Shown: positions 21,135 to 24,720 of the stretch, in pieces | Position numbering within the stretch: the first letter of the stretch is position 1 | Layout: the number at the start of each line of letters is the position of its first letter | From: JACQCV01 sp964634555 | GTDB lineage: Bacteria > Patescibacteriota > Minisyncoccia > Phycocordibacterales > UBA12445 | Reading direction: 5' to 3' | DNA length: 24,720 nt | Assembly (NCBI GenBank): GCA_964634555.1 | Contig: CAZWJJ010000009.1 | Span: 1 to 24,720 of the forward strand | The notes under the pieces: generated by a model | What the model saw: only the letters and a program-made list of their open reading frames with translations | What the model was told of the DNA's origin: nothing | The model's database searches: none | Program-made: the position numbers and the translations under genes

Positions 21135-22470
21135 TTTTGTTTTCGGATAATATTTTAATTTCTTCACGCACAACATCGCGATCGTCCCAGGGGAATTTAT
21201 TTTTGCCTATTATCATTGATTGTTCACTGCCTTTGCCGGTGATTAAAACTAAGTCATTTTCTTTTGCCAAATTTAGTGCCTGTCGGATCCCGAGCCTTCT
21301 GTCTTCGATCGGGAAAAGTTCGGCGTCTTGCGCGAGTTTTCCTTCTGCCAGAACGGCCTTAACAATATCGTCTATGATCTCTTTCGGATCGTCATCGTAA
21401 GGATCAACATTTGAGACGATGACATAGTCAGCCATCCGTCCGGCCAAAGCGCCCATTGTGGCGCGTTTTGATTTGTCACGTCCGCCGCCTTCGGCGCCAA
21501 GTAGAACTATTATTTTTCCTCCGGTTTTTTTAACAATAGTTTTGGCGGTAAGCAGAAGCGCTTCCATGCTTTCTTTTTGATGTGCGTAATCAACATAGAC
21601 TTTGAAATTTTGGCCAGCTTCGATGGCCTCCATCCTACCTGGAATATTTTTGAGTCCTGAAATTCCGCTGGCGATTGTCGCTTGATTAACGCCTAATGTT
21701 TGGCAAAGTACGATCGCCGGTAGACTGTTTTCAACATTGAATTCGCCAGGAAGATTCACTTCATAATTTTCTCCATTTAATGTGAAGGTTGAACCGCTAT
21801 CTGTAACTTCGATATTTGTCGCTCGAAAATCGGCCGGTGCGTAAATGCCATAGGTGATTTTTTTGTCGGCATCAAATGAGAGGAAGTAGTCTTTGTAGGG
21901 GCTATCGTTGTTGGCGATCGCGGTTTTAGGCACCGGCTTGCCGTCTAGATTTTTTAGTATTGCGCCGGCTGGTTTGAGGGAAGCAAAAAGTTTGCCCTTG
22001 GTCATTCGATACTCGTCAAAATTATTATTATGGGAAGCGAGATGTTCGGGATAGAGGTTGGTAAAGATCGCGAAGTCGTAATCAATTCCTACATGTCGCC
22101 ACTGTTTTATTCCTTCAGAGGTGGTTTCGATGATTGCGAATTTACAGCCGGCTTTATTCATATCGTTGAGCAGTTTTTGTAAAATAAATCTTCCCGGCAT
22201 GGTCATGTGATAGATGTTTGGAAATTCCGAATCGCCGATTCTGATCACCGCTGTGCTCAAGATGCCGGTTTTGTAGCCTGCTAAGGTTAGGCACGACCAG
22301 ATAAAATTGGCGACAGAGCTTTTGCCCTTTGTGCCGGTTATGCCTACGACAATCATTTTTCCCGAGGGATTTTTATAGAAGCGACTGGCTAGTCTGGCAA
22401 TGGTTAGGTGGTAGTAGGAAAGTAGGCTATTTGGAACTATTTTTTTGATAAATCTTTTCAGTGCGTTCAT
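21118..22470 (-). CDS. murE: Mur ligase, MurE-like (UDP-N-acetylmuramyl peptide ligase)
   Basis: ATP-dependent amide ligase that adds an amino acid to the UDP-MurNAc-peptide precursor. The 450 residues have a short N-terminal segment instead of a full UDP-binding domain. The P-loop is GITGTKGKSS at 43-52. The central domain has FAIIETTSEG at about 111-120 and a probable carbamylated Lys158 in YRMTKGKLF. The C-terminal domain has VYVDYAHQKESMEAL at about 291-305 and LLGAEGGGRDKSKR at about 323-336. The specificity segment reads NVDPYDDDP at 354-362, lacking the DNPR that marks diaminopimelate-adding MurE, so the added residue is uncertain. It lies 1 bp after ruvA and overlaps the arginase gene. 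Confidence 0.87.
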   Translation of the reverse strand: MNALKRFIKKIVPNSLLSYYHLTIARLASRFYKNPSGKMIVVGITGTKGKSSVANFIWSCLTLAGYKTGILSTAVIRIGDSEFPNIYHMTMPGRFILQKLLNDMNKAGCKFAIIETTSEGIKQWRHVGIDYDFAIFTNLYPEHLASHNNNFDEYRMTKGKLFASLKPAGAILKNLDGKPVPKTAIANNDSPYKDYFLSFDADKKITYGIYAPADFRATNIEVTDSGSTFTLNGENYEVNLPGEFNVENSLPAIVLCQTLGVNQATIASGISGLKNIPGRMEAIEAGQNFKVYVDYAHQKESMEALLLTAKTIVKKTGGKIIVLLGAEGGGRDKSKRATMGALAGRMADYVIVSNVDPYDDDPKEIIDDIVKAVLAEGKLAQDAELFPIEDRRLGIRQALNLAKENDLVLITGKGSEQSMIIGKNKFPWDDRDVVREEIKILSENKNAQNN

Positions 22471-22471
22471 A

Positions 22472-23056
22472 TTATTTTCCTAGATGTTTTAATGCGGCCT
22501 TGATGCGGTCGCCAAGTTTGGTGACCGACGGGTCAATTTTTTTCAGTGCGTCACGAGCTTCAGCCGCCGAGTAGCCTAGAGATCTGATTGCCTCAACGGC
22601 ATCGCTTTCTTCGCGGAGGCTGATTAGATCTTCTCCGCCTTCAAGCGCCTCAAATTTATCTTTCAATTCAAGGACAATCTTTTCGGCATTTTTTCTGCCG
22701 ATGCCGGAGACTTGTGTCAGATACGATGTATCGCGAGAGCGGAGAGCTTTTTTTAAAGTTTCAACCGGTGCGACAGACAGAATGCCTAGAGCTTTTTTTG
22801 GGCCGATGCCGGAAATTGAGATTAATAAACCGAAGAAATCGAGCTCTTTTTTATTTATAAAACCATAAAGATCGAGGGCATCTTCTTTTACCGACAGGTG
22901 GGTCCAAAACGAGACTTCTTGCTCAGTGTTTGAGGTATGCGCGAGCTCAGCTAGATCGGTGTCGGTCAGATTTATTTTGTAGCCGACGCCAGATACATCA
23001 AGAATAATATATTTATCGCCGCTGTATAAAATTTTGCCCCGAAGTTTGGAAATCAT
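22472..23056 (-). CDS. ruvA: Holliday junction DNA helicase subunit RuvA
   Basis: Tetrameric junction-binding protein that targets RuvB to four-way DNA. The 194 residues are normal. Domain I is an OB fold (MISKLRGKILYSGDKYIILDVSGVGYKI, about 1-62). Domain II has two helix-hairpin-helix motifs, SGIGPKKAL at 82-90 and VSGIGRKNAEKIV at 116-128. Domain III (about 150-194) is the RuvB-binding UBA-like helix bundle, EAIRSLGYSAAEARDALKKI. It leads the minus-strand ruvA-mur-arginase-mutM run and is separated by about 12 kb from ruvB and ruvC. Stop and next start are separated by one base. Confidence 0.96.
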   Translation of the reverse strand: MISKLRGKILYSGDKYIILDVSGVGYKINLTDTDLAELAHTSNTEQEVSFWTHLSVKEDALDLYGFINKKELDFFGLLISISGIGPKKALGILSVAPVETLKKALRSRDTSYLTQVSGIGRKNAEKIVLELKDKFEALEGGEDLISLREESDAVEAIRSLGYSAAEARDALKKIDPSVTKLGDRIKAALKHLGK

Positions 23057-23186
23057 TCCGGTAGAAAATTAATGGAATAATGAGCTTGGGTTTTTAGATT
23101 TTTTTATTCTTGAAATGAGCTGTTTGCACATACATTTATCTTAAGCTTTAATTTTCATCGGGACAAGTTAATTAATCATACAGATA

Positions 23187-23214
23187 TTGCAAAATTTTGA
23201 AAGTAGTGTATAGT
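23187..23214 (+). promoter_or_regulatory. Predicted promoter of rpsT
   Basis: TTGCAA at 23187-23192 and TATAGT at 23209-23214 with a 16-bp spacer. The leader would be about 16 nt. Confidence 0.6.
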
Positions 23215-23236
23215 GTTACAACAATAATAAAAGAAT

Positions 23237-23506
23237 ATGCCAATAACATCATCAGCAAAAAAGGCGGTTAGGAACTCCATAAACAAGCGAGTTTTTAATC
23301 TGCGAAAGAGTTCTAATATGAAATCCGTGATCAAGGAGATCAAGAAGCTTATCGCGGATAAGAAGCCTAAAGAAGCCTCGGCGCTTTTGCCAAAAGCTTA
23401 CAAGGCTATCGACAAGGCGGCAAAAATGGGTGGCATCATCAAGAAAAATAATGCTAACCGCAAAAAGTCGCGATTGGTGGCAGCTATTAAAAGAGTTTCA
23501 GCTTAA
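23237..23506 (+). CDS. rpsT: 30S ribosomal protein S20
   Basis: Small-subunit protein that binds 16S rRNA helices during assembly. The 89 residues are very basic and helical with the family pattern: MPITSSAKKAVRNSINKRVFNLRKSS at the N-terminus, KKPKEASALLPKAYKAIDKAAKMG in the middle, and IIKKNNANRKKSRLVAAI, equivalent to the usual GxIHKNxAARxKSRLxxxv ending. It is monocistronic, with a promoter about 23 bp upstream and a hairpin terminator 14 bp downstream. There is no clear Shine-Dalgarno before the ATG. Confidence 0.95.
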   Translation: MPITSSAKKAVRNSINKRVFNLRKSSNMKSVIKEIKKLIADKKPKEASALLPKAYKAIDKAAKMGGIIKKNNANRKKSRLVAAIKRVSA

Positions 23507-23520
23507 GGATAAACTACAAA

Positions 23521-23547
23521 ACATCTTCGGAAGCGAAGGTGTTTTTG
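23521..23547 (+). terminator. Rho-independent terminator after rpsT
   Basis: ACATCTTCG, GAAG loop, CGAAGGTGT (9 bp, one G-T pair) then TTTTG. Confidence 0.88.
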
Positions 23548-23593
23548 TTTGACCTTGCTGATTCAATACGCTAGCATTGAAATAATTACAGAA

Positions 23594-23665
23594 GCTTTCG
23601 TCGTTCAATGGATAGGACAGCAGCTTGCGGAGCTGCCAATGCAGGTTCGATTCCTGCCGAGAGCA
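23594..23665 (+). tRNA. tRNA-Arg (anticodon GCG)
   Basis: Cloverleaf of 72 nt including the discriminator. Acceptor GCTTTCG pairs CGAGAGC (one G-T). The D stem is GTTC/GGAC. The anticodon stem GCAGC/GCTGC frames loop TTGCGGA, anticodon GCG. The T arm is GCAGG-TTCGATT-CCTGC and the discriminator is A. No CCA is encoded. GCG is less common than ACG for reading CGN codons. Partial copies of its 3' half follow downstream. Confidence 0.93.
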
Positions 23666-23872
23666 CAAACGGAGTAAGCCAACTGCTTGGCTTACGTCAG
23701 GAATCGAAAGACTTTTCGTTACTGAATGAGTGAAGCGAAATGAAGTCGAAAAGTACCTGCACCCGTTGGGTGAGATTCCTGCCGAGAGCACAATTGAGCA
23801 AGGCGAGATATGCTCTTGGAGCAGATGAACTGCTTCACCTGCGTCAGGAATCGAAAGACTTTTCGTTACTGA
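23649..23872. repeat. Nested direct and inverted partial copies of the tRNA-Arg 3' end
   Basis: A 20-bp word ending the tRNA (23649-23668) recurs exactly at 23774-23793. A 31-bp word at 23695-23725 recurs exactly at 23842-23872; each copy contains CAGGAATCGAA (23698-23708 and 23845-23855), the reverse complement of the T-arm TTCGATTCCTG. Each unit can therefore fold as a long hairpin (GATTCCTG with CAGGAATC), with an inner GTAAGCCA/TGGCTTAC stem in the first. No ORF is credible here. Confidence 0.8.
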
Positions 23873-23899
23873 GCTTGCATGATCGAAGATAATTTTAGT

Positions 23900-23974
23900 G
23901 TCATTGCGAGGAGCTTGCGACGAAGCAATCTCCGTAAATGCAGAGCAGAGATTGCTTCGCTACTGTTCGCAATG
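23900..23974. repeat. Interspersed nested inverted repeat, copy E
   Basis: GTCATTGCGAG (23900-23910) and GAAGCAATCTC (23922-23932) are followed by GAGATTGCTTC (23948-23958) and TTCGCAATGAT (ending 23974). This is the best-preserved inner arms of the family also seen at 6866-6952. Nothing else is visible up to 24041. Confidence 0.8.
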
Positions 23975-24068
23975 ATAAGGCTTGAACGTCGGCTTGATTT
24001 TTGTGAGAACATTTGTTAGTTTCTAGGCAGATTCTTTTAATTTGAAGGAACAAAAATGGAGGTGGTTT

Positions 24069-24530
24069 ATGAAGAGGGACACTAATGGTAAGGTTATTCC
24101 AGCATTTCCTAATTCATTTCCATATAATGAACTTCTGCTTACCGGAAAACTTTCAGCAAAAACTCGCACTTGGCGATGGAGCCATATAGGATTGACGCTT
24201 CTCTATACTTCAACAAGTACGGCCCATGATGTTGCGGCTGCACATGGTTTGAACCCTAAGACCGCTCTTCGCGGTATGCTTGTAGGTGTGGGCGAGCTTG
24301 TGGCTGTACGTGAAATTACAGATTCAGAAGCCTATCAGATCGAGAGAGAATTTGATAATGACACCGGTACAGTAGATGTGTGTGCTGGAACTTACCGATA
24401 TGAGTTCAAGAATCTCAAACGATTCAAGACACCTATTCCATTTAAGCCGCCTAAGGGCGCTGTAAGACTTTTTAATGTTCCGGTTTCTGTTGTGGCCAAG
24501 GCGCTTAAAGAAATTGGTGTTTCACTTTAA
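24069..24530 (+). CDS. ASCH/PUA-like domain protein
   Basis: A 153-residue protein. I start at the ATG at 24069 because GGAGGT (24058-24063) lies 5 bp upstream; a TTG at 24042 would add 9 residues. The sequence looks like one compact PUA/ASCH beta-barrel: SFPYNELLLTGKLSAKTRTW, then the HIGLTLLYTSTST strand, ALRGMLVGVGELVAVREIT at about 68-86 (the G-x-hhGhGEhh strand pair typical of ASCH), and YRYEFKNLKRFKTPIPFKPPKG at about 110-131, ending in a short helix. ASCH domains bind RNA or modified nucleotides. No partner gene adjoins it. The domain call is by eye and the substrate unknown. A terminator follows. Confidence 0.65.
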   Translation: MKRDTNGKVIPAFPNSFPYNELLLTGKLSAKTRTWRWSHIGLTLLYTSTSTAHDVAAAHGLNPKTALRGMLVGVGELVAVREITDSEAYQIEREFDNDTGTVDVCAGTYRYEFKNLKRFKTPIPFKPPKGAVRLFNVPVSVVAKALKEIGVSL

Positions 24531-24547
24531 ATTTGAATCTGGCAATC

Positions 24548-24578
24548 ATCGCCTTCTATGGAAGGCGATTTACTTTTT
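24548..24578 (+). terminator. Rho-independent terminator after the ASCH-like gene
   Basis: ATCGCCTTC, TATG loop, GAAGGCGAT, then TTTACTTTTT. It could also serve the convergent gene ending at 24592. Confidence 0.82.
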
Positions 24579-24591
24579 AAAAAATAGTTTT

Positions 24592-24720
24592 TTAAAACCC
24601 TAAATATTCGATTGCTCGATCGATGAGATTTTTGTGAGCATATTTTTCTGGGATGTGTCGGCGTAACTGTCCGCGAATGAATTCTGGATTGACTCCGCGT
24701 ATTGGAACGATCATGTGCGG
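24592..24720 (-). CDS. C-terminal end of an unidentified protein (partial)
   Basis: An open minus-strand frame entering from the right edge and ending at TAA (24592-24594). The visible 42 residues begin PHMIVPIRGVNPEFIRGQLR and end in IDRAIEYLGF. The mix of hydrophobic and charged residues and lack of stops suggest a real coding end. It converges on the ASCH-like gene. The fragment is too short to assign a family. Confidence 0.6.
   Translation of the reverse strand, partial: PHMIVPIRGVNPEFIRGQLRRHIPEKYAHKNLIDRAIEYLGF

Noticed and set aside
23498..23791. Minus-strand 97-residue ORF over tRNA-Arg
   Set aside because: It reads through the tRNA, its repeats and the rpsT terminator. Residues such as SRQESNLHWQL are the reverse complement of tRNA sequence.
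23649..23872. CRISPR array
   Set aside because: Only two repeat copies, derived from the tRNA, with unequal spacing and inverted parts. There are no cas genes.

Overview
The window is a low-to-moderate GC (roughly 40% by eye) stretch of a small bacterial chromosome centred near its replication origin. The canonical origin order is present: rpmH, rnpA and yidC run leftwards, dnaA and dnaN run rightwards, and an AT-rich spacer with DnaA boxes lies between dnaA and dnaN. Several proteins are shortened: YidC stops after about 160 residues, YebC lacks its last domain, and PolA has only a remnant of its proofreading domain. Both tRNAs lack an encoded CCA, and most core genes have no Shine-Dalgarno sequence. 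Together these suggest a reduced genome of the Candidate Phyla Radiation (Patescibacteria). I cannot place it further. TGA is used as a stop (polA), so it does not look like a UGA-recoded lineage.

Layout. 1-1083: yidC, rnpA, rpmH (minus). 1084-4268: dnaA, oriC, dnaN and a small gene (plus). 4261-6795: a class A penicillin-binding protein (minus). 6796-7130: a non-coding stretch carrying an interspersed inverted repeat. 7131-8361: tyrS and its terminator. 8374-10769 (minus): ruvB, yebC, ruvC and a tiny, extremely acidic protein. 10770-11131: an apparent stand-alone structured RNA with a near-consensus promoter. 11132-12823: a PilB/GspE-type ATPase (minus). 12942-13719: a self-contained unit of three tandem, related small zinc-ribbon proteins. 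13757-17386: tsaE, polA and a holA-like gene. 17387-18372: a foldable spacer, then a GC-rich orphan gene with its own promoter, leader palindrome and terminator. 18417-19120: tRNA-Lys, a hairpin element and a SpoU methyltransferase. 19300-23056 (minus): ruvA, a MurE-like ligase, an arginase-family hydrolase and mutM. 23237-23547: rpsT. 23594-23974: tRNA-Arg followed by nested partial copies of its own 3' end. 24069-24530: an ASCH/PUA-like protein. 24592-24720: the end of an unidentified minus-strand gene.

How the genes work together. Most are housekeeping: replication (dnaA, dnaN, polA, holA-like), Holliday junction processing (ruvA, ruvB, ruvC, split over two loci), base excision repair (mutM), cell wall synthesis (PBP, MurE-like), and translation or tRNA modification (tyrS, tsaE, spoU, rpsT, rpmH, rnpA). 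The parts that do not fit this background are the zinc-ribbon trio, the GC-rich orphan, the structured RNA at about 10934-11113, the acidic microprotein and the tRNA-flanking hairpin elements. The zinc-ribbon genes, the GC-rich orphan and the ASCH gene are also the ones with strong Shine-Dalgarno sequences. They are the best candidates for something undescribed.
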